This document shows, piece by piece, positions 1 through 7,725 of a stretch of DNA of 31,461 nt. Below the pieces are notes generated by a model, which was given only the letters and a program-made list of their open reading frames with translations, searched no databases and was not told the DNA's origin. How positions within the stretch are numbered: the stretch's first letter is position 1; every line of letters starts with the position of its first letter. A program made the translations under genes and the position numbers. This DNA comes from Gammaproteobacteria bacterium (GTDB lineage Bacteria > Pseudomonadota > Gammaproteobacteria > Thiohalomonadales > Thiohalomonadaceae). The stretch is taken from the NCBI GenBank assembly GCA_023228645.1, contig JALOAT010000047.1:1-31461 (forward strand), given 5' to 3'.

Positions 1-1
1 G

Positions 2-1273
2 CACTTTCCGGAACTGCAGCCGCGCATTGCGGCATTGCGTGAGGAGGCGGAGCGCCAGCTGCCCCGTCCGCTCGCCGAGGAGATGCACGCAGACCGGCAT
101 CACATCGCCGCCACCCTCTACGAATCTGCCACGCGCCTCGGCGCACCGCACGAGGGCAAGGGCTGGCGTTACTGGCTCGATGAATTGTTCCTGCACCCGC
201 AGTGGGGATTGCTCGGCAGTCTGGCCGTGTTCGGCGCGGTGCTGTTCGTGGTCTTCGAGGTGAGCGCCTGGCTCGACAGTGTCACGGCGGCAAAGCTCAT
301 CGAACTGGCCGCCGAATGGCAGCCCCAATCCACCGCGGGGGTGGTGGGCCGCGCGGTGGTCGACGGTCTCATTGGCCTGGTGGGTATCGTGGTGCCCTAC
401 ATGCTTCCCCTGGTGATGCTGCTGGTCGCGCTTGAGCAGGCCGGCGTGATGCAACGCATCGCCTTCGTGGTGGACCGTGGCTTCCACCACGTGGGACTGC
501 ACGGCAGCGTGGCGGTGCCCTTCCTGCTCGGCCTCGGCTGCAACGTCCCGGCGCTGTCGGCGGCCGCTGCAAGTACCCGCGGCCGCGCACGCGTGGTGGC
601 CTCGATCCTGATTACCTTCGTGCCCTGCTCGGCACGCTCGGCCATCATCCTGGCACTGGCCGGCAAGTACCTGGGCGCCGGGGGCGTGCTGGCGATCTTT
701 CTGCTGACCGTGACGGTGATCGCGCTGGTCGGACGCCTGCTGGCACGCCAACAGCCGGAGACCGGGCCGGGCCAGGTGCTGGAGATCCCACCCTATGCCC
801 TGCCCGAGCTGCGCAGTCTGCTCACCACCACCTGGGCGCGCACCGAAGACATCCTGACCATCGTCACTCCACTGCTGGTGGGTGGCAGCGTGGTACTCGC
901 GCTGATGAGCCACTTCGGCGCTGACGCACTGATCAACACCCTGCTCACGCCCATCACGAACTGGTGGTTGGGTCTACCGGTTGTGCTCGGTGTGCCCATC
1001 CTGTTCGGCGTGCTGCGTAAGGAACTGTCGCTGCTGATGATCTATCAGGCGCTCGAAACCTTCGAGGTGGGCACGGTATTGGATGCAGTGCAGATTATTG
1101 TGTTCCTGCTGTTCCTCACCTTCTACATACCGTGCGTATCCACCTTCGCGGTGATGCTGAAGACCATCGGCCGCAAGGAGGCCTTCGCATCGGTGACACT
1201 GTCCGTGGGAGTGGCGTTATTGGTAGCGGGGATCGCGCGCGCATTGCTTGAGGCCACGCGCTGGTTAATCTGA
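2..1273 (+). CDS. FeoB-type ferrous iron transporter, C-terminal membrane part (5' end outside the window)
   Basis: The reading frame is open from the first bases of the window, so the start and the N-terminal GTPase domain are not visible. The visible part (about 424 codons) is a hydrophobic multi-span membrane protein. It carries the FeoB gate signatures: GLGCNVPAL near 530-556, PCSARSAIILAL near 620-660, and a late PCVSTFAVML near 1130-1160. These cysteines lie in the transmembrane Gate segments that take up Fe2+ in the FeoB family. The linker before the first membrane span (HADRHHIAATLYESA) also resembles the junction after the FeoB G domain. Intact FeoB proteins are usually 600-800 residues, so roughly the C-terminal half to two thirds is here. 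No feoA or feoC follows; the next gene is convergent, only 13 bp away. A FeoB-like paralogue with another metal specificity is possible. Confidence 0.85.
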   Translation, partial: HFPELQPRIAALREEAERQLPRPLAEEMHADRHHIAATLYESATRLGAPHEGKGWRYWLDELFLHPQWGLLGSLAVFGAVLFVVFEVSAWLDSVTAAKLIELAAEWQPQSTAGVVGRAVVDGLIGLVGIVVPYMLPLVMLLVALEQAGVMQRIAFVVDRGFHHVGLHGSVAVPFLLGLGCNVPALSAAAASTRGRARVVASILITFVPCSARSAIILALAGKYLGAGGVLAIFLLTVTVIALVGRLLARQQPETGPGQVLEIPPYALPELRSLLTTTWARTEDILTIVTPLLVGGSVVLALMSHFGADALINTLLTPITNWWLGLPVVLGVPILFGVLRKELSLLMIYQALETFEVGTVLDAVQIIVFLLFLTFYIPCVSTFAVMLKTIGRKEAFASVTLSVGVALLVAGIARALLEATRWLI

Positions 1274-1286
1274 TTCGGAAGTCTGC

Positions 1287-1949
1287 TTAACTCTCGATGC
1301 CGACTAGCTCCGGCCAGCTGACCTGGCCTTTGCCGCCCCAGGATTCGAGCAGCCGTATCGCATGTTCCAACAGGGCCGGGTCGCAAGGCTGCGTATCTGT
1401 GCCATGGCCGATGCCGCGCAACAGGAACACACTGGAACTGTGGCGACCCATTCGGCTCTTGCGCCCCAGTTCTGCCGTCATGCTGTAGAGCTCGGGATGG
1501 AAAAGCTCGAAGCCAAGGTCTTCGGTAAGGCTGAGGACGCGTTCCAGATCGGAGATCGGTAACACGCCTGCCAAGTAGGAATAGGCGACATCGGTGAGGA
1601 TGCCAAGTACCGCTGCATCGTCCTTATCGAGATCGGTGGCGACGCGCTCCAGGGCCTGCGCGCTTGCGCAGCCGAGTTCACGACAGGCCAGACTGTAGCT
1701 TTCCGGTGTTTCCAGTTCCTGCCATTGCATGCAGCGCCGCGCCAGATAGTGGAGCGCACTCGGCTGATTGCGGCGCAACGAACCGGCGTTGGTGGTCAGG
1801 TAGTCGAACAACCGCCCATCGCGTACCAATGCAACACGCAGGGCCGGCACCACTGAAACATGTCGTAGACGCTTGCTACGAAAGCGGTGTCCAGTCTTGG
1901 TGCCGGACTGCAATTTTCTAGGCAAATTCGAGCGGTAAAAAGCTTCCAT
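1287..1949 (-). CDS. Truncated, zinc-ligand-less 3-dehydroquinate-synthase-like (EboD-like) protein
   Basis: The 220-residue product resembles only the C-terminal, metal-binding domain of dehydroquinate synthases, especially the EboD branch. The segments VALVRDGRLFDYL (about 40-52), DVAYSYLAGVLP (about 121-132) and LTEDLGFELFHPEL, and a late LLRGIGHGTD, follow the family order and spacing. The N-terminal NAD-binding domain is absent; family members are about 350-400 residues. By my alignment all three zinc ligands are replaced: the Glu before the V-A-L-I-K-D motif is Pro, the first His of FGHxxxH is Cys, and the His of RHGEAVAIG is Asp. Normal dehydroquinate synthase activity is therefore unlikely. 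The ATG has a GGAG motif 5-6 bases upstream and the frame is clean, so it may be expressed. It is the last gene of a minus-strand run behind the host-attachment protein. It is either a decaying gene or a repurposed fold. Confidence 0.55.
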   Translation of the reverse strand: MEAFYRSNLPRKLQSGTKTGHRFRSKRLRHVSVVPALRVALVRDGRLFDYLTTNAGSLRRNQPSALHYLARRCMQWQELETPESYSLACRELGCASAQALERVATDLDKDDAAVLGILTDVAYSYLAGVLPISDLERVLSLTEDLGFELFHPELYSMTAELGRKSRMGRHSSSVFLLRGIGHGTDTQPCDPALLEHAIRLLESWGGKGQVSWPELVGIES

Positions 1950-2068
1950 TTTCTCCGCACCTTGGCCGGTCGCGCTCTAACTGGGGTTAATACTAGGAGA
2001 GAAATTTTCTTGGGCAAGCCACGCTCAGTGGTTTTTTCCGCCCGCACTCTCCCGCCTGATTCCACACA

Positions 2069-2506
2069 TCAAAATTGCGCCGGAAGCCGGTCTCGAATGA
2101 CTTGCGGTGCCTGCTGAACAAGGTTCTTGTCAATTTCCAAGCCCACCAGTTTGATGGTCTCGTCCGACAGGCTGTCACGCAGCAAACCGAGAAAACGCGG
2201 TTCGGCCACCACCACGAGCCGGTCGTAATCGCCTGCGGTCCGTGCGCTTTCCAGCATGTCGCCGACGCGCTTGGCAAACCGGATCGCCTCCTGACGCTTC
2301 GGCGGTGTTTCCTCTTCCATGGCGTGGCGTCCTTGCCCGTGGCTGTCGAACGCCCGTCCCGGCAGGTCGGTGGTGAGTTCGGTCTCGTGCAAGCGTCCTT
2401 CCGGATGCGCCATATCCTGCACCTCGATCAAGTGCTCGTCCGCGCCATCCGCGCGGAACACGCGTGCGCGGCTGCTGTCCGCTACGAGAACCCACGTATT
2501 CGCCAT
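2069..2506 (-). CDS. Host attachment protein / baeRF-family protein
   Basis: The 145-residue protein begins MANTWVLVADSSRARVF, the hallmark start of the 'host attachment protein' family (Host_attach), now grouped with the baeRF release-factor-like proteins. The family name comes from plant-associated bacteria; its molecular function is not settled. Other typical parts are visible: GRLHETELTTDLPGRAF, a histidine-rich middle (DSHGQGRHAMEEETPPKRQEA), FAKRVGDMLESA, and VVVAEPRFLGLLRDSL. The ATG at 2506 is preferred over an upstream in-frame GTG at 2515, because AAGGAG lies 8 bases before the ATG but directly abuts the GTG. The gene lies 18 bp downstream of the beta-propeller gene on the same strand, so co-transcription is likely. 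It is probably cytoplasmic, as no signal peptide or membrane span is seen. Confidence 0.85.
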   Translation of the reverse strand: MANTWVLVADSSRARVFRADGADEHLIEVQDMAHPEGRLHETELTTDLPGRAFDSHGQGRHAMEEETPPKRQEAIRFAKRVGDMLESARTAGDYDRLVVVAEPRFLGLLRDSLSDETIKLVGLEIDKNLVQQAPQVIRDRLPAQF

Positions 2507-2524
2507 ATCACACACTCCTTTCGG

Positions 2525-3529
2525 TCAGTGCGACGACAGCGTCGAAGCCTCCGCAGGCGCAATCCCGGACAGTACCGCAACCTGAAATCCCTCACCCGCG
2601 GGAAGCTCGAAGGTTTCCAGAAGTTCGAGATTGCGCTGGTTCAACACCCACACCATCGGTTTTTCCCGGCTCGCCACGTATAAGGTGCCCGTGCCTGCGA
2701 TGGGATTGATGTCGCCGGGCCGTGCGCCCAATTCCACATGGCGGGAGGCGCCGGATTCGATGTCGAGCAGGGTGATGCGCGTATCCGGCCCACCGATGAA
2801 CAGCGAGCGGCCGTCTTCCCCGAGGGCCAGCCCCGCGAAACCTTTTCTTCCGACCGGAATGCGGCGTTCCACCTCGCCGGTATCCAACTGAACTACCGTG
2901 ACGGTGCCCTGTTCGGGCACACCGACGAGCAGCCGTTTCTCCTCGCGGTCGATGGCTAGGAATCGCGGAATGCCGTCCACGGACCAGTGCCGCGCGACCT
3001 GCCAGGTGCGCGTGTCGATCTCGGCCACGGTGCCGTCGCCCGTGTTGCTCACGAAAGCGCGCGGTTCGAGCCGTCGGATCACTACCGCCACCGGCGCGGC
3101 GCCAGTCTTGAGATATCGGGCAACCTGCAGCGATTGCAGATCAAACACGCTGATGGCGTTGCTGTCCGGGTGCGTCGACAACACGTAGCGCCCATCGCTG
3201 GTGACCGCCTGGGTGTGGATCCGTCCGCGAACCGGCAGCGTCAGCACCGTATGGCCGTGCGCTGGATCGATCACGTACAACTCTCCTGCGCCCCCACCTT
3301 CAGACGGGCGGCTGGTGAAGCTGCCGGACACCAGCAGCCCCGACCCCGCGGCGACCACCGCCCGGGCGTCGATGACCCCGAGCAGGGTGCGTGTGGGCTG
3401 GTGCCGGGACGCATCGATGGCGAGAATTCGGTTGGCAGGGCCCAGGGCCATGAACACGAGGGTGGCGGCAGCAGCCTGGCCGCAGGCCAAGAAAAAAAGC
3501 GTGCAAAAAACCCACGCGCGGACTCTCAT
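2525..3529 (-). CDS. Exported YncE-like beta-propeller protein
   Basis: From the chosen start the product is 334 residues. It opens with a Sec signal peptide, MRVRAWVFCTLFFLACGQAA, with predicted cleavage in the following alanine run. The Cys is not in a good lipobox because the -3 residue is Phe. The mature part is a series of about 40-residue blade repeats of the YncE/YVTN type: GELYVIDPAHGHTVLTLPV, NAISVFDLQSLQVARYL, GTVAEIDTRTWQVARHW, GTVTVVQLDTGEVERRIPV, and TRITLLDIESGASRHVEL. A periplasmic propeller with a binding or scaffold role is expected; the ligand is unknown. The frame runs another 43 codons upstream, but that extension is charged and unlike a secreted N-terminus, so the ATG in front of the signal peptide was chosen. 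It is the first gene of a minus-strand group with the host-attachment and EboD-like genes. Confidence 0.75.
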   Translation of the reverse strand: MRVRAWVFCTLFFLACGQAAAATLVFMALGPANRILAIDASRHQPTRTLLGVIDARAVVAAGSGLLVSGSFTSRPSEGGGAGELYVIDPAHGHTVLTLPVRGRIHTQAVTSDGRYVLSTHPDSNAISVFDLQSLQVARYLKTGAAPVAVVIRRLEPRAFVSNTGDGTVAEIDTRTWQVARHWSVDGIPRFLAIDREEKRLLVGVPEQGTVTVVQLDTGEVERRIPVGRKGFAGLALGEDGRSLFIGGPDTRITLLDIESGASRHVELGARPGDINPIAGTGTLYVASREKPMVWVLNQRNLELLETFELPAGEGFQVAVLSGIAPAEASTLSSH

Positions 3530-3695
3530 CCTCGCCTTGCCATGTGCTTGCCCCCGGTTTTCCAATAGCGTAGTTGCAGTCCGCGCCGGCCGCGGGTGCT
3601 TTCGATAAGAATCCATCGTTACCTTGATGGAGACCATAAGAACCCGTCCGATCTTCATGGTGCAGCTGAGACGAGCCGGTGCTCCCGGTTACGCG

Positions 3696-3723
3696 TTGAC
3701 ACAGCGTCCCTAATCCCTATAGT
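3696..3723 (+). promoter_or_regulatory. Near-consensus sigma-70 promoter of the small gene
   Basis: TTGACA at 3696-3701 and TATAGT at 3718-3723 are separated by 16 bp. The -35 is perfect and the -10 has five of six consensus bases. The expected start is near 3730, giving a leader of about 35 bases before the small ORF at 3767. Confidence 0.7.
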
Positions 3724-3766
3724 GAAATTCGGGTCCGTTGCTCCATGAGTGATAGGAGGGTATGAG

Positions 3767-3952
3767 ATGCGGTTTACGACGGTTGAAGTAAGCAGAGCTT
3801 ATGCTGATTACCTCGATTCCCTGGATGATTGGCCGCCCCCGCAGCACGAACGCCAGGCAGAACACCCGCAAGCAGCACCACCCCGGATGGAAACCCGCGA
3901 AGAAGCACCACTGCGACCTCCACGTGGCGCGCTGACCCAAACGGCGCATTAA
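3767..3952 (+). CDS. Small uncharacterised protein (61 aa) in its own transcription unit
   Basis: I do not recognise this protein. It has 61 residues, beginning MRFTTVEVSRAYADYLDSLD. The rest is rich in Pro, Glu, Arg and Ala and looks disordered. There is no signal peptide, membrane span or cysteine. Expression is supported by its setting: AGGAGG lies about 7 bases before the ATG, a near-consensus promoter sits upstream (3696-3723), and a strong intrinsic terminator follows about 10 bases after the stop. The predicted transcript is only about 270 bases, so the locus could alternatively encode a small regulatory RNA with an incidental ORF. It lies between the divergent propeller gene and the convergent mrfB, and nothing in the neighbourhood hints at a function. 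Confidence 0.5.
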   Translation: MRFTTVEVSRAYADYLDSLDDWPPPQHERQAEHPQAAPPRMETREEAPLRPPRGALTQTAH

Positions 3953-3964
3953 CTCCAACGAAAT

Positions 3965-4003
3965 AAAAAAAGACGGCCGGTTCTACCGGCCGTCTTTTTT
4001 TTT
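3965..4003 (+). terminator. Strong rho-independent terminator
   Basis: A GC-rich stem AGACGGCCGG / CCGGCCGTCT with a 5-base TTCTA loop is followed by nine T and preceded by a run of A. It can therefore act in both directions: it ends the small gene on the plus strand and could also end the mrfAB transcript on the minus strand. Confidence 0.9.
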
Positions 4004-4055
4004 GCCCGAATGGAGCTCGCAGGTAGGAACGGCGTCAGGCCGCGATTCTGCACGT

Positions 4056-5276
4056 CTAGTCGCGTAGCCTTCGCAGCAACCGCGCACGCCGCGCCTCGTG
4101 GGCATCGCCAAGGCGGTTGGCGTATTCAAGCGCGGCGACGAAATCGCCGGTCACGTGCTCGTGATATTTGGCCAGACGCTCGATGCTTTCCACGCAGCCC
4201 TCCGCGGCCAGCCGCGACCAGAGGGCGCAGGCCTGCTGCCAATCACCGCGTCGCCGATATAGCCAGGCCAGTTCCCGCAGGCCGTCGGGGGTGAGCATGG
4301 CCTCGTGTTCCGCCAACAAACGATACGCGCGCAGCCCGTCGCCGCTGCGCAGGAAACTGCGCGCCACGGCGAGGATGTCGCTCTCCCACGCACCGGGCGC
4401 CTGATGCACCGCATGCAGGATGGGCAGCAGTGCCGCGAGCGACACCAGATCCCAGTGGTTGTGTTCGAGCACCGCAGGAATACGCGCGATCTCGCCGCGC
4501 TGCACGAAGGCGAACCACACCTCGGGCACCAGGGCGCCCGGCAGGTCGTGCTCGCGCTCGAAACGGATCAGCCGGCGCTCGGCGGTGGCCAGGCGGCAAT
4601 CGTCCCAGCGCGAGGCGAAGGCGCGGCGGGTGGCGTGCAGGAGATCCAGATGGGGTTTGTCCAGTGCCACGGCACGACCGTTGAGCCGCGCGCGCGTAGC
4701 GAGCAGCGGCAGGTCGAAGGCCTTGCCGTTGAAACTCACGAAGGCCTCGGCCTCGTCGAACCAGGATTTCGCCGCCTCGAACAACGCAGGCTCGCCGGCG
4801 AAGGCCGTGAGCATGAACTGGCGCACCACCAGTTCCTGTTCCTCCACCCGCGCTAAACCGAGCAAAAAGGCCACCGTGCCGGTGCCGCCCGACAGACCGG
4901 AGGTTTCGGTGTCGAGGAACAGCCAGCCGTGCGGTGCGGCCGTGGGGGCGTCCGGCAGGTCCACCGCATCGCGCAGTGCGGCGAGCGGCTGCTTGCCGTG
5001 GCGACCATCGAGCGGCACGCGGCGCTCCACCTGCACCAGGCCGGGCGCAATGGCGACACCACCGAGGCGTTCCGCCATCTCCTCCGCCGAAGGCACGGCA
5101 CGCGCGGCACGGGGCGGCGCCGCCGAGGGCGCGCGCAGATCGCGCAGGCGATCGGCCAGGCGCTTCACCGATGACGATGCGGGCGCGGCATGCGTAGCAG
5201 GCGCGCTCGCAGGTGCCGCCGGCGGCAAGCCGCGCTCCTTCTGCAGCAGGCCGAGCCTAGTCTTGAGCCCGGCCAT
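4056..5276 (-). CDS. mrfB: MrfB/YprB-like DnaQ-type exonuclease
   Basis: The 406-residue protein matches the length and layout of Bacillus subtilis YprB (MrfB), a DEDD-type 3'-5' exonuclease that repairs mitomycin-C lesions together with the helicase MrfA. The N-terminal 110 residues are Ala/Pro-rich and probably act as a linker. The RNase-H-like fold starts with FLDTETSGLSGGTGTVAFLLG, giving catalytic Asp122 and Glu124. FVSFNGKAFDLPLL contributes Asp188, and EHNHWDLVSLAALLP contributes Asp276 with His272 nearby. The C-terminal 120 residues look like TPR helices (ALWSRLAAEGCVESIERLAKY). The ATG at 5276 begins MAGLKTRLGLLQ and overlaps the end of mrfA by 20 bp, indicating translational coupling. 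A longer in-frame start at 5435 would add 53 residues made of out-of-frame mrfA sequence and was rejected. Family identity is firm; the repair role is inferred from Bacillus. Confidence 0.85.
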   Translation of the reverse strand: MAGLKTRLGLLQKERGLPPAAPASAPATHAAPASSSVKRLADRLRDLRAPSAAPPRAARAVPSAEEMAERLGGVAIAPGLVQVERRVPLDGRHGKQPLAALRDAVDLPDAPTAAPHGWLFLDTETSGLSGGTGTVAFLLGLARVEEQELVVRQFMLTAFAGEPALFEAAKSWFDEAEAFVSFNGKAFDLPLLATRARLNGRAVALDKPHLDLLHATRRAFASRWDDCRLATAERRLIRFEREHDLPGALVPEVWFAFVQRGEIARIPAVLEHNHWDLVSLAALLPILHAVHQAPGAWESDILAVARSFLRSGDGLRAYRLLAEHEAMLTPDGLRELAWLYRRRGDWQQACALWSRLAAEGCVESIERLAKYHEHVTGDFVAALEYANRLGDAHEARRARLLRRLRD

Positions 5277-7656
5277 GGAAAAGTTCCAGCACCCGCAGCG
5301 CAGCGGCCTTGGGCGAATAACCGCGCTCCTCGTCCGAGGCGAGGATCGGCCCCACGCAACTGGGACAGCCGAAGCGGCAATCGCACGCGTCCACCAGCGT
5401 CTGGGCGGCCTGCACGACGTCGTGACGCTGCTCATAGAGCGGCGCGGACAGGCCCACGCCGCCGGGATAGTTGTCGTAGAGAAACACCGCCGGCCGGAAA
5501 CGTCCCTGGCTGTCGACCGTGATCACCTTGCCGTCGTCGCCGCGGATCTGCCCGCGCCCGCTCGCATCCACAGTGGCGAACCAGCGCGCGTCGCCGTCGC
5601 CCACGGCGCGGCCCAGGTCGTGCGGTTCGGACATCGTGCGCAGCGCGGCCACGTGATGCAGCGCATAGGCGGCACCGAGGAAACCGTCCAGGGCCTGCTG
5701 GCGGCTTGGAAAAGCGCGCTCCAGCACCTCGGGTTCGATCTGCCACCACACGGCGGTGGTATGCATTTCCTGATCGGGCAAATTGATGTTGCCGTAGCCC
5801 ACGTTCTCGTGGGTGTAGTAGCGGATCTTCTTGTAGCCGGCGATGCGCCGCACCACGTGCACCTCACCACGGGCGCATTCGGCGCCGGGTGCACTGTCGC
5901 GGGCGAAGTCGTCGAGGATCTTGAGCTTGGTGTAGTCGATGGCGTCGGTGTAGTAGTCGGCGCGGGTGCGGCGCACGAAGGCCTTGCGGCCCTCCCAGTC
6001 CAGCTTTTCCACCTGATAGGGATTGGCCTGCACCATGTAGATGGCGCCTTCGTAGATGGTCATGGGCGCGCTGGAAAAATCCACCTCCGCGATGATGTCC
6101 TGGCGTCCGTCGGTGATGTCCACCACCACGAAGTTGCCCTCCGCCACGGAGCGCAGGCTCACGCTGTTGGCGGGATAGCTGTCGGCGATCCAGTGCCAGC
6201 GCTCGCCTTCGCGGTGAATGATGCCCTGCTCCGCCAAATACTCCAGCAGTTCCAGCAGGTTTTCGCGGCCGAATTTCTCGCCTGCGTTGAAGGGCAGTTC
6301 GAAGGCGGCACAGCGCACGTGGTCAAGAAGAATCAACAACTGATCCGGATCGATGCGTGCATGCTCCGGGCTCGCGCCCAGGAAGAACTCCGGATTGCGC
6401 ACGATGTATTGGTCCAGCGGCGCGCTGCTGGCCACCAGCACGCCCAGGGCCGTGCGATTGCGCCGCCCGGCGCGGCCCAGGCGCTGCCAGGTGGCGGCGA
6501 TGGTGCCGGGATAGCCGTTGAGCACGCACACATCGAGCGCACCGATGTCCACGCCGAGTTCCAGCGCCGAGGTGGCGATGACGCAATCGATGTCGCCCTT
6601 GCGCAGCTTCTGTTCCGTGGCGCGGCGCTCCGTGGGCAGATAGCCGCCGCGATAGGCGAACACGCGGGCGGGCTTGCGCGGGTCGCGATCGAACACGTCT
6701 TTCAGATACTTGGTCAGCACCTCCACCATGAGCCGGCTCTGCGCGAACAAAATGGTCTTGAGCCGAGTCTTCACCGCGGCGCGGGCGATGCGCGTGGTCT
6801 GGGAGCGCGCCGAGGCGCGAATGCCCAGGTCCGGATTGATCACCGGCGGATTCCACAGCAGCAGGCGTTTTTCCCCGGCGGGCGCGCCGCTTTCGGTGAT
6901 TGCGGTGACCTCCTCTTCCAGCAGCGCGCCGGCCAGTTCCGCAGGATTGGCGATGGTGGCCGAGGCGAAGATGAACAGCGGTTCGGCGCCGTAGAAGCGG
7001 CACACGCGGCGCAGGCGGCGGATCACATTGGCCACGTGGGAACCGAACACGCCGCGATAGGTATGCATCTCGTCGATGACCACATAGCGCAGGTTTTCGA
7101 AAAACTGCGCCCACTTGGTGTGGTGCGGCAGGATGCCCTGGTGCAGCATATCGGGATTGGAGACCACGATGTCGCCACGGGTGCGCACCGCCTTGCGCGC
7201 GTCGCCCGGGGTGTCGCCGTCGAAGGTGAAGGCCTTCACGCCCAGATCGCCGGCCTGATTCAATTCCAGGATCTCGGCCACCTGGTCCTGCGAAAGCGCC
7301 TTGGTGGGAAACAGATAAAGCGCCTTGGCCTGCGCCTGCATGGCCGATTGCAACACCGGCAGGTTGTAGCACAGGGTCTTGCCCGAGGCGGTGGGCGTCA
7401 CCACCACGAAGTGGCGGCCCTCGCGCGCCAGACGCCAGGCCTCGGCCTGGTGGCTGTAGAGTCGCTGGATGCCGCGCGCGGCAAGGGCCTGTTGCAGGCG
7501 TCGGTCCAGATCGGCGGGGAGATCGGCATAACGACCGTTACGGGGCGGCACCACCAGTTCGCCCGTAATGCGGCTGCGGTACTTGGACGACAGGCGCTCG
7601 GCCAGGCGGGCCACCGGATCGTCTGGGGTGCTGATTTTCTCGGCGGGCCGGCTCAT
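5257..7656 (-). CDS. mrfA: MrfA/YprA-like DEAD/DEAH helicase with zinc-binding MZB (DUF1998) domain
   Basis: This 799-residue superfamily 2 helicase has the motif order of MrfA (YprA) of B. subtilis, a 3'-5' DNA helicase for mitomycin-C damage. Motif I is TPTASGKTLCYN (about 88-99), motif II is VIDEMHTYRG (DEMH at 195-198), motif III is SATIANP (about 232-238), and motif VI is QRLGRAGRRN. The C-terminal DUF1998/MZB region ends with the four-cysteine set C758, C760, C764 and C767 (ACDCRFGCPSCVGP), which binds zinc in this family. The ATG at 7656 has GGAGAA about 4 bases upstream. It is divergent from lexA across a 69-bp gap and overlaps mrfB by 20 bp, so it is probably the first gene of an SOS-linked two-gene operon. 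Lhr-type and RecQ-type helicases are less likely because they lack this C-terminal cysteine cluster. Confidence 0.9.
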   Translation of the reverse strand: MSRPAEKISTPDDPVARLAERLSSKYRSRITGELVVPPRNGRYADLPADLDRRLQQALAARGIQRLYSHQAEAWRLAREGRHFVVVTPTASGKTLCYNLPVLQSAMQAQAKALYLFPTKALSQDQVAEILELNQAGDLGVKAFTFDGDTPGDARKAVRTRGDIVVSNPDMLHQGILPHHTKWAQFFENLRYVVIDEMHTYRGVFGSHVANVIRRLRRVCRFYGAEPLFIFASATIANPAELAGALLEEEVTAITESGAPAGEKRLLLWNPPVINPDLGIRASARSQTTRIARAAVKTRLKTILFAQSRLMVEVLTKYLKDVFDRDPRKPARVFAYRGGYLPTERRATEQKLRKGDIDCVIATSALELGVDIGALDVCVLNGYPGTIAATWQRLGRAGRRNRTALGVLVASSAPLDQYIVRNPEFFLGASPEHARIDPDQLLILLDHVRCAAFELPFNAGEKFGRENLLELLEYLAEQGIIHREGERWHWIADSYPANSVSLRSVAEGNFVVVDITDGRQDIIAEVDFSSAPMTIYEGAIYMVQANPYQVEKLDWEGRKAFVRRTRADYYTDAIDYTKLKILDDFARDSAPGAECARGEVHVVRRIAGYKKIRYYTHENVGYGNINLPDQEMHTTAVWWQIEPEVLERAFPSRQQALDGFLGAAYALHHVAALRTMSEPHDLGRAVGDGDARWFATVDASGRGQIRGDDGKVITVDSQGRFRPAVFLYDNYPGGVGLSAPLYEQRHDVVQAAQTLVDACDCRFGCPSCVGPILASDEERGYSPKAAALRVLELFHGRAQD

Positions 7657-7690
7657 GGGGTTCTCCAGGCGTCAGGCAGCCGATAATATA

Positions 7691-7705
7691 GAACCGATGG
7701 AGAAC
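7691..7705. promoter_or_regulatory. Candidate LexA operator between lexA and mrfA
   Basis: GAAC-N7-GAAC reads GTTC-N7-GTTC on the other strand, the form of the LexA box known in alphaproteobacteria. It follows directly after a -10-like GATAAT (7682-7687) of the presumed lexA promoter and lies 35 bp from the mrfA start, so one bound repressor could cover both promoters. The E. coli-type CTGT-N8-ACAG box is not present in this gap. A second GTTCTCCA at 7660-7667 is the complement of the mrfA ribosome binding site and may be coincidental. Confidence 0.4.
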
Positions 7706-7725
7706 GGACAATCAGGAGCATGGCC

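Noticed and set aside
3710..3958. Minus-strand 82-codon frame opposite the small gene
   Set aside because: It covers the promoter and body of the plus-strand unit, has no ribosome binding site and no recognisable content.
4420..7686. Plus-strand open frame of 1088 codons across mrfB and mrfA
   Set aside because: Antisense of two well-supported genes, spans both of them and their overlap, and has low-complexity composition.
7657..7719. E. coli-type LexA box (CTGT-N8-ACAG)
   Set aside because: No such spaced pair occurs in the lexA-mrfA gap; CAGGCGTCAGGCAG is only superficially similar.
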